NCBI GenBank assembly: GCA_015956445.1
Contig: WIUZ02000007.1
Span: 1,116,001 to 1,180,000, forward strand
Source of the DNA: Thelephora terrestris
Taxonomy: Eukaryota > Basidiomycota > Agaricomycetes > Thelephorales > Thelephoraceae
DNA length: 64,000 nucleotides
Direction: 5' to 3'
Of the stretch, positions 45,300 through 56,561 are shown one piece after another; the stretch's first letter is position 1, and each line of letters opens with the position of its first letter. Both the position numbers and the translations under genes were made by a program. The notes under the pieces are model-generated. The model did no database searches. It was given only the letters and a program-made list of their open reading frames with translations, and was not told where the DNA came from.

Positions 45300-46988
45300 A
45301 CCATGTTCCCGCTGAAAGATCTGTCTCGGGCTTGATTGTTCCAACTGTTCAGAGTGTGAGTTACCAAATGACCTGCCCACACAAGAAAGAAAGAACAGAC
45401 CACCGTCTGTATCCACAACGATCGATGGTCGCGCCTCAAACACCAGAGTAGACAAGTCTGTACTGCTTCCTAGCTGCGTGCAAAGTTGAGTAAGGGGGGC
45501 TTCCTCTAGTTACGTGCCTCACCTTGCGGAGCAGTGCGATGTCTTTATGATGAAGAAGCACGGACTCTGCATTGGAATTCTAAAATCGGAGAATTTGGGA
45601 TGCCTGGACATTTTTTAACACCGTCGTTTCCAACGCACCTGGAAAACATAATCCGCGATTACATCAAAATCATCCCTTCCACCCTAGAGGGGGTCGATCA
45701 GAACGGACGGGCGGGCAACGAGAAAAACAACCCACAGCCCTGATGTTGTGCACAACAGCGTTAGATTCAGTATCGAGGCTGATGGCTGAACACCCATCCC
45801 CATCAGACAAACTAGGCGGTGTTTCTGGATCCGGATCTGGGTCTGAGCCACGGGGCGCCTCGAGCGGCGACCCGTCATCGTCATACCTTCCTCCACCGAG
45901 CTCGTGTGGACCTGCGGAGGCTTTTATGACCCTAGGGATCCAGAAAAACCTTTTCCGTACAGTATAGTACCGGATAAAGACATACTGATCCGAAATAGGT
46001 TCCGGATCGCTGTTGCGAGAGGATGTCGGGTCCATGGTTTGTGTCGGGTCCGTGGCTTGTGTCGGGACTGTGGCTTGTGTCGGGTCCGTGGGAAGGGGGC
46101 TGCGTAGCGTCTGGGGACCGTGATTCGTGTGTACCAATCCCGTCTTGTTCCATTTCCCATAATCGGTGACCCCGGGAATGGGAGTGGTGAACTCACAATC
46201 CAGGACGTCTTCGTCGTCCTTCGAATAACACAGCATCACGAAATCCCTGGTCCTGTCGACACCGGTGACGAGGACTGGATTGAGGTCACCGCCGCCGCCG
46301 TGACCGTTCTGGCGGGCGAACTCCACCCAAGAGTCGTAGTGTTTTCTTATATATTCCTCAAAGTCGCCCACTCGTTCCACGTTCTCTCTGTACGTCGGAT
46401 ACTTAGTCAGAAGGAGGGCGCCTTCCCCCCCCCTTGAGTCGGAACGAAGTGCAGGAAGCGGATTCAGTCGTCCTAGAGTCCAGGTCTGAGGTGCTGAAAG
46501 CAACGAAGAAAACAGAATGGACATACGGAGAAGATAAGGGGGGTGAAGATGCTGGAGTTGGAGATCGTATGGGTATAAGACGCTCTCTGATTACTTGGAC
46601 GGTTGGTGTGTTGAGGGGACCAGCTGGTAGGAGTTGGTCACATACGATCTTCCTAACATTGAGTATCTCGAACGATTGAGGGACATCGCATGCCTTGTCC
46701 GGCGAGAGGCTAGCAGAAAACAGCAAATGGAAACGGCCTTTGCGAACGTAACCCACGTCTCCTGGTTGAATGCGTTTGGAGTCTGCGACCGGGATGGTCT
46801 GCCTGGTAATTACATACTCTCAGATAGAACATAAAAGGAAAAACTGGGCAACGGACCATAAGGCATGTCCGCTCTCAGATTGATACAGAGACATTTGGCT
46901 AAGACAGGTCGGCGTCAAGTTTGAGTGGAAACAATGCTCGAGCTTACTCCCGGTATAAGTCCCAGTGTGGCGGATGCTTGGGGGCCAT
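45300..46988 (-). CDS. Conserved Agaricomycete protein A1 (GDVGYVR/LVTGVDRTR family)
   Basis: Start at 46988 (MAPKHPPHWDLYRE), intron, then TIPVADSKRIQPGDVGYVR, LLFSASLSPD, LLLTKYPTYREN, and LVTGVDRTRDFVML. Later exons read GGRDDFDVIADYVFQ, NSNAESVLLHHKDIALL and QLGSSTDLSTLVF. I recognise a multi-exon protein common in Agaricomycetes, unnamed; LVTG-x-R/T-R is its most constant part. Paralogue A2 (54202-55756) has the same exon borders. Compared with A2, one extra base in a run of nine C at 46425-46433 shifts the frame: either a real lesion or a sequencing error. The 3' end is uncertain. It lies just upstream of the NLR gene on the same strand. Confidence 0.55.
46025..46091. repeat. 18-base coding minisatellite in A1
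   Basis: About 3.7 copies of GTCGGGTCCGTGGCTTGT, in frame, encoding TDPTQA-like repeats on the minus strand. A2 has a single unit at the matching place (LPTQATDPTSSG), so the repeat grew after the duplication or shrank in A2. Confidence 0.7.
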
Positions 46989-47369
46989 GGAGCAATCGTC
47001 AGCGGGTGAGATGTTGTTGTGAGACCTGGGGCGACGATCGACAATCGATTATCGATACGCCGCGTGTTGAGTTGGCAGCTGTTGGCAGTGGCGCACCCAT
47101 AAATCTCCAAACATATGTAAACAGATCAGCCACCACTCGATATGGATGACGTGTCAGTTTTCTCCCCCGGCGAATGCGTGGTAACGATAGTGTACATGTA
47201 TCACACGACTAGAACACACAGAAGCAGGCAGGGGGATAAGCGGGAAAGCATATGCTGTCAGCAAAGAGACCAGTAACTCCCCTAAGATCCCCCGGCTCAA
47301 GTTTAATGTCCGCCCCGAGAGCGATCGCTTTCGGGCCAGTGGGCCTCATACCACACCCAACAACTGTAC
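46989..47369. other. Intergenic stretch
   Basis: Upstream region of A1 and downstream region of the DUF6535 gene. The part next to A1 resembles the matching part upstream of A2. No gene seen. Confidence 0.4.
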
Positions 47370-50044
47370 TCAACCTTCTCCAACTCCGACTCCATCACTG
47401 GGAGGTATGCGCCGATGGCCTTCCCTTGAGGGTCCTTCGTTAAGCGTGACCGCCTCCAACTGCCTCTGAACCTCTTCCTCCGGCTCCTTACGTTTCAACC
47501 ATGAGATTGCTGACCGAAGGGTCGCACCATCTGGACTTCCCATGCTCGAAAATTCCTCTATGATCGCTGCGTTGTCCGGGTCGATGTGGGGACGCCATTG
47601 GGGGGATTTGACCATGCCAAGGAGAACAGCATGAGCTGCCTTCTGGATATTGTCGGTGCCCCAGACTTCGTCGACAGTTGAGGCCAAATCTAGGCACAAA
47701 TTCTTCTTCTCTTCGGGATCCAGGATTGAGCCAGAATCGTTGAACCAGCTTTCGGCGATGAGAGGGAGGAAGAAGAGAGCAGCCCTGCGAAGTTCGCGGG
47801 GCCGGGTACACTGAAACGTGAAGCAGATACCGCGGGCGAAAGAGGGTTCGCGTGATCCATCCTTGAGGATCTCGATGGTCTTTTGAGTGGAGCCATAGGC
47901 CAGTGCGCGGAAAGCGTTCTGAATTGGTTCGTCCTGGTCTTCGCCTCCTTTAGCCAATTCAAAGTGGTGGCTTATAAAATCAAGGATCTCTTCGGGGGCT
48001 TCGACCTGCGGCAACCCCTCGTCCCACTTGTAGGCCCAGTGCAATGCAAGACGAGATGCCTTCCACTTCTCATTGAGGTGGGCAGGAGAGAGAGGAGCCC
48101 GCATGATGGCACAGAAGAGGTTATAACTCTCTGCGGCCATGTGAATCTCGGAGAGTGGAGCGATATGTTTCATGGTTCGAAAGGCGCGGTCGACTTGGAG
48201 GGAGGTAGATATGACATTCTCGAATGTCTCAACGAGTTTCGTGTGAATTTTCTTGATTTGAGAGTGGTGCTTTGGTCTGCGACAGGACAATTGAGCCTTA
48301 TCCGAAGAAACTCGTGCAAAATCTACCAACCTATTGTCAACATGCAGTTCATCGCTGTCCAATTGAATGTCGAGGGCGAAACCAATAATCAGCAGGCAGT
48401 CCAATATGATCGGTGGATCGGGTAGAGGGACCAGCTGGAGGGAATGATCGACGAACTTCTCGATGTCATCGGGCAAAGTACGGTCTTTCTCAAAGGTGTC
48501 ACATGCGCGGTATAGGAGGATGTGACTCATCCAAGCATGGTGAGGATTAGTGAAGGAGAATTTATCCCAGCGCATCGGTCTGTGATCGTGATCATCGTGG
48601 CCAAAGACGCGATCTATCATGCCCAGAGTATATTCGAGGTCCGAGTCTCCCTTGTAGTGTCTGGACCCGATGACCCGGTGCCGGAGTGAGATGATGTCAA
48701 ACACTTCCTTGTCGGATCCATAGCACTTGCGCTGGACTGCGAGGTGGACGAGGGCCCTGGCACTGTGGTAGGCCTTGTTCCTGAACTTGGGAATAACGAC
48801 AGGACTTCCGGACGAATGATCGAGGCATTGGAGCACGGTGTCGTAGAGTTTTTCCAACGGAGTAATCTGGATACCGTTGTGCCAAATGATCTCGGGGATG
48901 AATTTCATGATATCTAGGATGACGTCCGGATCCATGGACATTTCGAACATCCAGGCGATACACTTGGAATCCAACACGTAGCCATCCCTATCGGTTAATA
49001 GCACGGGTGGGAGATGAGGTAGGTCGACAGTCAACTCGGTGTGTCCATTACCGTTGTTCCCGTCGGGCCTGCCAGAACCGGTTGAACGATGGGGTTTTCG
49101 CCTCCGCTGCCCGCCTTTTCGAGAGAACGTACGGTGAAGCCACATGTTAAATTTAGCCGATGCGCTCCTTGAGAGGTAAACCATGAAGCGAATGATAAGG
49201 GAGAGGGGGGTCTGGAATGGGGAGTCGCACGATATGGTGGCAGCGATGACAATGAGCAAGTAGAAGAGTAAACCAGACGCGGTGAAACCGACGACAACCC
49301 AGGCAACCAGGTCGTCGATGGTGAAGAGGTATTTGGAGAGGGCACAACCGAGAAGGAGAAGAGCGGCTTGGAGCATCATGGGCAGGCTTTCCATGACGAA
49401 CCTGAAGCGCCAAGTAGCCATCCCCTCCATCTTGCGCTGTCGATCTCGACTGCGAACGGTAGGAGATCCACGCATATCGGCCTGGGAGTATCGATTGAGC
49501 CACTGCTTGCCTAGCATGGCGACAAACGCGGCGAGAAGGGAAACGGCCAAGCTTGAGAAGAGGATGGCTTGGACGTGGATGAGGGTGGGATTGGGTCCAG
49601 TCCACGGGGAATCGCTACTGGGATTAGCCGGAAGGTTTAAACCCTTGGATTCGGCAATGATCCGAAGGACATCGTAGTTCAATTGTGTGTAATCAGGTTG
49701 GAGCTGGGTCTGGATGGCGATGATGAAGGCAGAAGCGACCGCGGAGAACAAACCCGCCTATCCCCAAAATGCAGCTCAACATCACAACCGAAGTGGACAG
49801 GAAAGAGGCTTACGAAGATCAAGGTGATATCCAAGTCTCCGCCATGTTTCTTCAAAAAGTCGTTGTCGTGCTCATCAGCCTCGCGTTTGAATTTGTTGAA
49901 GAACTCGGCGCGGGCGTCGCTGCTTGCTTCGAGAGAGGGGAAGTAACTCCTCAGTGCATTGTGTACGGCATCCTCCAAACTGGCAGCGAAAAGCGCGGTC
50001 AACGAACAGTTGGAATCAGGAGCGAGGATTTGGTTTGGACTCAC
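47370..50044 (-). CDS. DUF6535 membrane protein
   Basis: Two exons, 50044-49814 and 49757-47370, with a 56-base GT-AG intron; about 872 residues. The joint reads DLDITLIF/AGLFSAVASAFII, the hallmark start of DUF6535. Membrane segments follow at about residues 80-95 and 133-155 (ILFSSLAVSLLAAFVAML), then MMLQAALLLLGCALS and VAWVVVGFTASGLLFYLL. A basic linker and a long soluble helical C-terminal part of about 600 residues follow. The family is abundant in mushroom genomes and its function is unknown. Both exons are open throughout. Other starts upstream of 50044 cannot be excluded. Confidence 0.8.
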
Positions 50045-51005
50045 GATTTCGGGTCGATGGTTGCGTTCGCTTGGTTGCTGGTCCCCTCCGCCATCGTGTG
50101 CTACAAGGGACTGGGGGTAGGCTAGAATCCTGCCTCAATTCAAAGCGGGGGTGGATTGACTCGGAGGGATGGTAAATGGGGGAGGAACCGAAGAAAGGTG
50201 TGCAAGGTCGATGGGCTACGGGGGGGCGAGAAGTAGAGGAAGGCAACAACACCGCCTCGTGTCTGGGGGTAGGTTGAATACATTTCAACGTGTATGGGCT
50301 CGAGCGCTCGTCGGCTTGGACGAGCAGAGCGCTGATGCGGACTTCGAGAAAGATCCCACTCCCTGCCGTATCACCCCTATGGCACTTGGCAGAGCCCAAT
50401 CACGCACTCGCTCCAGCTCTCGTTGAGCGCGTGAACCCCAACGATATGTGAGCCACGGACTCTTCCAGATCCTTGGAGCACTTCACGACGAAAATCGGTC
50501 ATCATGCACCCTTGAACCTGCAAGGCAATTATCAACAATCCCTCGATTTTCGCCTCGATGAAGTGCAGCATTGAACATACCCAGTTCGTTTATCCTCTCC
50601 ATGGAATCGACATTCGAAGTCCCCGACTGCAAGGTCAACGCCAACATGACGGTCACCTTCATTGATGTCATCAGGAACCCCGGACTCGGCCTCCTCCATC
50701 ACGTCCCTATGCCAATCTTATCGCCACTACATCCTTCTCTCGAATCGTTGGGGCCGCGCGTTAAGTCGCAGTAAAGCGGGAATGGGGGTTGAAACTAGAT
50801 GTTCAGATTCCTTCAAGAAATCGACCGCAACGCGATAGAAGCGGAGCGCAGCCTTACGTGGAAGGAACAGACGACAGTTGAATCCGAAAGCTTTGCAGAT
50901 GCTAGAGTATTACTCTGCGCTCTCGGGGGGCCAGGTCAACGATAGACGGGCTCCGAGACCCAACTTGTTCCCCCCTCGGCGCAAAGCCTCACTAGGCCTC
51001 ACTGC
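50045..51005. other. Intergenic stretch
   Basis: Contains GC-rich DNA upstream of the DUF6535 gene. A 67-codon open stretch at 50571-50774 (plus) is too short and unsupported to call. The right end abuts the tail of the NACHT fragment. Confidence 0.4.
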
Positions 51006-52129
51006 TCACACACCGAACCTCTTCCCTGGCCTCACGACTCCTCCCTCATCAACAACGGAGGCATATTCATGAAAAATCGCCCCAGCGGTCTCACTCCCAA
51101 TTGTTGAGGCATAGATGAAAAAACCAGCTGAGTTCTTGCAGAGAATATCGATTTCGTATGGACTTGGCCAACTTTTTGTAAAGTCACAGTCACTTCGGGC
51201 TTTGGTAATTTTGGTTAATTTAGTCTCCAAGAACAGCTTTATGTCGGCATCAACTGGGGAGCGTTTGACATTGTGGAGCCTGACCACTTCTGTGACGGGC
51301 CGAAGCGACTCCAGGTGGAACCCGGCGTGGATCTGAGGTTCTGGACGACCTGTGATGAAGAACTTGACCAGTGGGATCTGATCCACATATCTGGAGAGCA
51401 CCAAAAGGTTAGCCGATGCGGGTTCTTTGTCCACGCATTCATCAAGGGCATCAATGATGTTGAGGGTTGAACCGTGGGTAGCTTTGAATGGGCGAACGAT
51501 GAGTTTCTCCATCTGGGAAGAGAGAGATTGTCGTCCAATGTCGATGCTGTGTTCGAATATCGGAAGCAACTTCTCTCGGAACTGTGGGCACTGGTGGGCA
51601 AGTTGGAAGACAAGAGTCGGGAAGATAGTTCGGATGGAACTCCTGTCTCCAAAATCTCTTGAACAGAAGAAACTCGCGCAAATCCTCTCGTCCACGAAGC
51701 TGGTCTCAGCGAGCGTTTGGGCGATGGCTGACTTCCCAGTTCCAGCTAGACCATTCAGCCAGAGAACGTGTTGGCCGGTTTCATCTGCTAGCCAATGTTT
51801 GATCTGCCATAGGACACCCTCCCTCGTTCCTCTCAGGCACCCCCGCCTGTTTGCATGGCGGAAATCAGCATCAGGAAGGTGATACATCCTGTTGAGAAGG
51901 ACAAGATCCTTTGGTTCCTGTCCACCATTGACTCAGCACGAAAGGAGGGCAAAGGGGTGAAACTCACGATGAGATGACAATTCTTGTTGTAGATATAGCT
52001 TGTTTTGATGAAGTCTAGCTTGAACATCAAACGATGCAACACAAGATAGTCAGGCGACATGCAAACCTGATACATCGTTATGGCATTGTGGATGTCCTCC
52101 AAAAATCCTCCAAGTTCTTCAACATTCAC
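51006..52129 (-). pseudogene. Truncated NACHT paralogue
   Basis: Close copy of the NACHT part of the gene at 40886-45288. It has VEELGGFLEDIHNAI, the short LQQ-type exon region (about 51,970-52,020, degraded), then YHLPDADFRHANRRG, Walker A GLAGTGKSA and NIIDALDEC. It breaks off after KNSAGFFIYAST. The frame runs on for about 30 foreign codons (ETAGAIFHEYASVVDEGG) to a stop. WD40 repeats and the leader exons are missing. It is open over 290 codons, so a short protein could be made, but it reads as a partial duplicate. Confidence 0.75.
51040..51110. repeat. Short duplicate shared with 56020-56095
   Basis: A roughly 60-base stretch (GCATATTCATG...ATCGCCCCAGCGGTCTCACTCC) recurs in the same orientation at about 56035-56095. 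One copy ends the truncated NACHT gene; the other lies beyond A2. The two therefore bracket the duplicated block 51.0-56.1 kb. Confidence 0.65.
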
Positions 52130-53099
52130 GGCGAAACTTAGTACGACCTCTTCTGACCCTCCTTCACTCCCTTGTTGACTACTAACCCTTCAATCATTGT
52201 TCCGTATGTACCATATGTACAACAAGTCTTGCCGGGCTTCGCCACGGCATTTGATTCGAGGCTCGAACAAATTCGGGCTCCAAAATAACCCGCATCATAG
52301 CCTAAAATTGTCCATGGTTCGAAAGGGATGATTTGGAGGAACGGGGAGCGGACGCCAATCTCAAGACGAACACAGATGGGGCTGACGGGGTCACTTGTTT
52401 ACGTAGTAGACTTTTGGATAATAATGAAAGCTAACCTTGTGACCGCAATAATATATGCATGATATCGGGCAACCTAGGGTAAAACGGAGTGAGGATAAAG
52501 GTTCCAGTAAGAGGAGGGTAGCAGGCAACCTTGACATCGGTGGTTGGAGTGAGGTTGGTGACCCTCGGACCCAGTGGAGCTCTTTGGCGTCAGCACTAAC
52601 CAAACAAATACAAAGCCGATGGCAACAGATGCTTAATACTGTTCTGGATGGATAGTGGACTCTAGCGTACTAATATATTGTAAAACAAATCTGTCAATGG
52701 TACAACATTGCGAAGGTACTCTAATAGCAATACAAACAGAAATGCAGGTGACAAAACCAATGAAACGAGCGAAATTCGATGCAATGTCCGTGTCATGATG
52801 CAACGGGTGGTGAGGCGCGCAAAATAAGGAAGAAAGGAATGAAGATGAGGCGGGAATTACGCCAGGTAGTACAATAAAATGCAATGAATGCAAATGCCAA
52901 TGATAGAAAGCGTGATGAGATGAAAATGCGCAGGATCGTGTGAGCAATAATGTGACTATGCAAATGAGGGTGAATGCAGGGATTTGATAGATAGGTATGC
53001 AGGATGATGATGCAGAGGTATATACGATGAGCAAACTAGTCAGGCAATTGATTGGTGGTGAGGCGGGTCCACCAGGTGTGAGGGTAGAACGCGATTGGC
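52130..53099. other. Intergenic stretch
   Basis: No supported gene. Open stretches at 52633-53034 (minus) are low-complexity and without a recognisable product. Confidence 0.4.
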
Positions 53100-54131
53100 T
53101 CAGGATCTCCTGTCGTCTTCCCTCTTTTTCGAGCTGCCGGATGAGGCTCTGGTCTCCCAGGGGGCATGACCCTCTCCTTCAACCCAGGTACCAGTGATGG
53201 GATCACGTTCGAAGTCTCCGTCCCTGTACCTGTATCTCTGCTCCAAAAGCTTCAACAACGGGTTGCGGAGAGCAGGGTCCATGCGAACGCTCTCGCCAGG
53301 ATGGCGGCTGCCGATGTTATGGCGTGCGAGGCTCTCTTCGAACAAAGCCTCTTCGAAAGTGCAGCCGCAGTTGAGATGGCCGGGGGGAGCCATGCGAGGT
53401 GGATACGCTCGACGCTCGCGCCTTGAATCGTGCCACGCGCACAGGGCGTTTCCAGCACGGTTGAGAGAACAGTACTTGCGCTTGCGAGCCTCGGTGCGAG
53501 CGATCCAGGACGCCCGGAAAGCGTCCGTGTTTGGAGGGTTCGGAACGGGAGAGGGGGGACCAATGGGGTGGATTCCAATCTGGGGGTAGCCGGGGGCCAC
53601 AGAAGCATGAAGTTCGTGTAGGCGGCGGTTAGCCGCGTCCCTTTCGCCCTCGAGCTCCCTGACTCTGTTTCGGAGGAACCTGAGTTCCTCCTCAACGGAA
53701 TCCTTGCGCACGGAACTGCGCACAGGAGCTGAATGTGGCCCGGTCATAGGAAGAGATGTGGGGGGAAGGAAGATATCGGGAGGAGTGGAAGTGGCTGGAC
53801 CGGGACGGGAGGTAAATTCGGAGTAGGGGGTAGGGGTCTTGCCCTTTTCCCCTGTATCCAAAAGCCCCATTATGTTTCCATCAAGAAAAGCATGGTTGTG
53901 ATTTCGGAACGCACCAGAAAGTTGGGGTCCAGTGTGGGACCAATCCAGCATGGGATCACCAAATACCGGAGCGATGGATTTAGACACGGGACCGCTAGCA
54001 TCCAAAGTGGCCGATTCCTGAGCACTGTCGAGAATAGGATGTTGATAGCGTGAGAGTGGCTCTAGTGGCACCATGTGATTCGCTACTTGGGGTCGATTGT
54101 CACTGGGGACAGATGAGATGGTGGGTGTCAT
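53100..54131 (-). CDS. NLR-type leader fused to a conserved CGCTFEEALFEE protein
   Basis: 343 residues from ATG at 54131 (MTPTISSVPSDNRPQ). Residues 1 to about 98 match the leader of the NACHT-WD40 gene (SIAPVFGDPM, WSHTGPQLSGAF, NIMGLLDTGEKGK). After that the proteins have nothing in common. This one has a Pro-rich linker, a coiled coil (SVEEELRFLRNRVRELEGE), then CSLNRAGNALCAWHDSRRE, LNCGCTFEEALFEESL, and RMDPALRNPLLKLL. I recognise this tail as a conserved Agaricomycete protein of unknown function; its Cys and His residues could bind metal. The frame is open throughout. Gene A2 lies directly upstream, as A1 does for the NLR gene. Confidence 0.7.
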   Translation of the reverse strand: MTPTISSVPSDNRPQVANHMVPLEPLSRYQHPILDSAQESATLDASGPVSKSIAPVFGDPMLDWSHTGPQLSGAFRNHNHAFLDGNIMGLLDTGEKGKTPTPYSEFTSRPGPATSTPPDIFLPPTSLPMTGPHSAPVRSSVRKDSVEEELRFLRNRVRELEGERDAANRRLHELHASVAPGYPQIGIHPIGPPSPVPNPPNTDAFRASWIARTEARKRKYCSLNRAGNALCAWHDSRRERRAYPPRMAPPGHLNCGCTFEEALFEESLARHNIGSRHPGESVRMDPALRNPLLKLLEQRYRYRDGDFERDPITGTWVEGEGHAPWETRASSGSSKKREDDRRS

Positions 54132-54201
54132 ACCGCCACCATCCCAAGTTCCTGCTGGATCATCCGTCTGAGGCTCGATTGTTCCAACTGTTCTGAGTGA
54201 G

Positions 54202-55756
54202 TTACCGAATGACCTGCCCACAAACAAAAAAGAACAGACCACCGTCTCTATCCACAACGATGCATGGTCGCTTCTCAAAAACCAGTGTACACAAGTCTGT
54301 GCCGTCTCCAAGCTGCTTGAAAGGTTGAGTGAGGGAGGTTTCCTGTGCTCAGGCGCCTCACCTTGCGGACCAGTGCGATGTCTTCATGATGAAGGAGCAT
54401 GGATTCGGCATTGGAGTTCTGAAATCGGAGAGTTTGAGTGCCTTAAGGTTTCCAACACACTCGTGTCCAGCTCACCTGGAAAACATAATCCGCGATTACA
54501 TCGAAATCATCCCTTCCACCCTAGAGGGGTTCGTCAGAATGGCTGGGCGGGCGGCACGAAAATAACTCACAGCCCTGATGTTATGCACCACACAGTCAGA
54601 TCCGGTATCAATGCTTGCGGGTGAAGACCCATCGCCATCAGATAAATTAGACGGGGTGTATAGTAAATCTGGCCCTTGGTCTGAACCGCAGAGCACCTCG
54701 AGTGGCGACCCGCCATTGTCATACCCTCCTCCACCGAGCTCATGTGGACCCGCGGCGGCTTTCATGACATCGGGGAAAAGGTAGAACCTCTTCCGCATAG
54801 TGAAATACCGGATAAAGACGTGCTGATCTGAAGTAGTCTCCGGATCGTTGTCGCCAGACGATGTCGGGTCCGTGGCTTGTGTAGGAAGGGGGCCGCTTAG
54901 CGTCAGTGGCCTGTGATTCGTATGTACAAAGTCATCTTTGAAGTTCCATTTTCCAAGAGGGTTGACCCCTGGAATGGGAGTGGTGAAGTCGCAATTCATG
55001 ACGCCGTCGTTGTCCTTCGAATAGTACAACATCATGAAATCCCTGGTCCTGTCGACACCGGTGACGAGGACCGGATCGAGGTCGCCGAGACCTTTCTCTT
55101 CGGCGAACTTGACCCAAGACTTGTAATGACTTTTCATATATTTTTTGAAATTGCCCACTTGTTCCACGTCCTCTCTGTACGTTGGATACTTAGTCAGAAG
55201 GAGAGCGCCTTCCCTCCCCTCGAGTCTGAACGAGTGGCAGGAAGCGGATCCCGCCATCCTGGAGTTCAATTCTGAGGGTTTGAAGGAGACAATGAGAATA
55301 AAATGGACATACGGAGAAGATAGTGAAGATGATGGGTGTATAGGGCGCTCTCCTACTACTCGGACGGTTTTTGTGTTGAAGGGACGAGGCGGTAGGGGTG
55401 AGCGGCGGATGGTCTTCCCAATAGTTAGCTGCTCGAAGTCTGAAGGGAAATCTGATCCTGGCACTCCGTTGTCCGGCGAGAGGCTAGCAGAAAACAGCAA
55501 GCGGAAACTACCCTCGCGAACGTAGCCCACGTCTCCTGGTTGGATGCGTTCGGGGTCTGCAACGGGGATGGTCTCCCTGAAAATCGCATATTCTCAGATA
55601 GAGGGTGAAAAGAAAAAGTGAGCAACAAACCATAAGGCATGTCCGTAATCAAACTGAGACATTTGGCTAAGAGAGGTCGGCGCCAAGTTTCAGTGGAAAT
55701 ACTGCTTGAACTTACTCCCGATATGAGTCCCAGTGTGGCGGAGGCTTGGGAGCCAT
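54202..55756 (-). CDS. Conserved Agaricomycete protein A2, paralogue of A1
   Basis: Start at 55756 (MAPKPPPHWDSYRE). Exons: 55756-55716, 55576-54571, 54521-54476, then one with NSNAESMLLHHEDIALV and a last one with QLGDGTDLCTLVF, to a stop at 54202. Key parts: QPGDVGYVREGSFRLLF, LLLTKYPTYREDVEQV, LVTGVDRTRDFMML, GPHELGGGGYD. No frame break is seen, unlike A1. Function unknown. The intron ends are canonical GT-AG; the last intron and 3' end are less sure. Confidence 0.65.
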
Positions 55757-56561
55757 GGAGGAATCGTCAGCGAGTGAGTTTTGGTGTTGTGAGAACTGCG
55801 GCGACGATGAACAATCGGTTATCGATACAGCGATAATCCCCAATTTCGAGGTGCTTTGATTAATTGATAAGGGGCTGAACACATTTGTTCTCGGCCGATG
55901 ACGTACTACAGCCGAGACCCCCTCCATGACCAAGGCCTACTTATTTGGTGACAGGCGGCAGAGCCCGGGATTCCTACGGTGCGAAATAGGTGGGAAAACA
56001 GGAAATCCTTGTCACACCCATACATAAGTACCCCCCCTCATCAACAACGGAAGCATATTCATGGAGGATCGCCCCAGCGGTCTCACTCCGAATTGCATGA
56101 AAACGCTTTACCAACCATTTCGACCCAAAAATCGCGGAACATGACATCATGCGAAGACAGAAAGGGCCGCCAAGCATTTAAATTCCATAAGAATCAAGAT
56201 ATCCCATCTCAAGCACTGCAAAAGAATCCAGTGCCCGGATAATTTCACAGAATATATATTATCGGTGGGTGCACAACCGGCATCAGTAAAGATGGAGATC
56301 AATTTTTCTCACGCTTATCCGGCATTATTTGCAAATAAGGACGGACAATCCAGATTGTACAAGCCAAGTCATCATCTTCTATAATCACACATCCTTATTT
56401 CTGGGTCGAGTTACGGGTTGAAAATAAGATTTATTAAAGAGCGGATTAAAGAGCGAATAAGATGAGATAATGTGGAACGAAACGAAGGAGCATTGCAATC
56501 GGACCTATGTATATTATATACTTAGGTATCTGCTATGGAACGTGAGTAGAACACTTGCTTC
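55757..56561. other. Intergenic stretch with the second copy of the short duplicate
   Basis: Upstream region of A2, the short repeat at about 56035-56095, then AT-rich DNA up to the end of the coiled-coil gene. No gene seen. If 56562-62346 is one transposon, its left end should lie here; I could not find an inverted repeat by eye. Confidence 0.4.

Noticed and set aside
50571-50774. Small plus-strand gene of 67 codons
   Set aside because: No support from motif, promoter or paralogue; lies in the 5' region of the DUF6535 gene.
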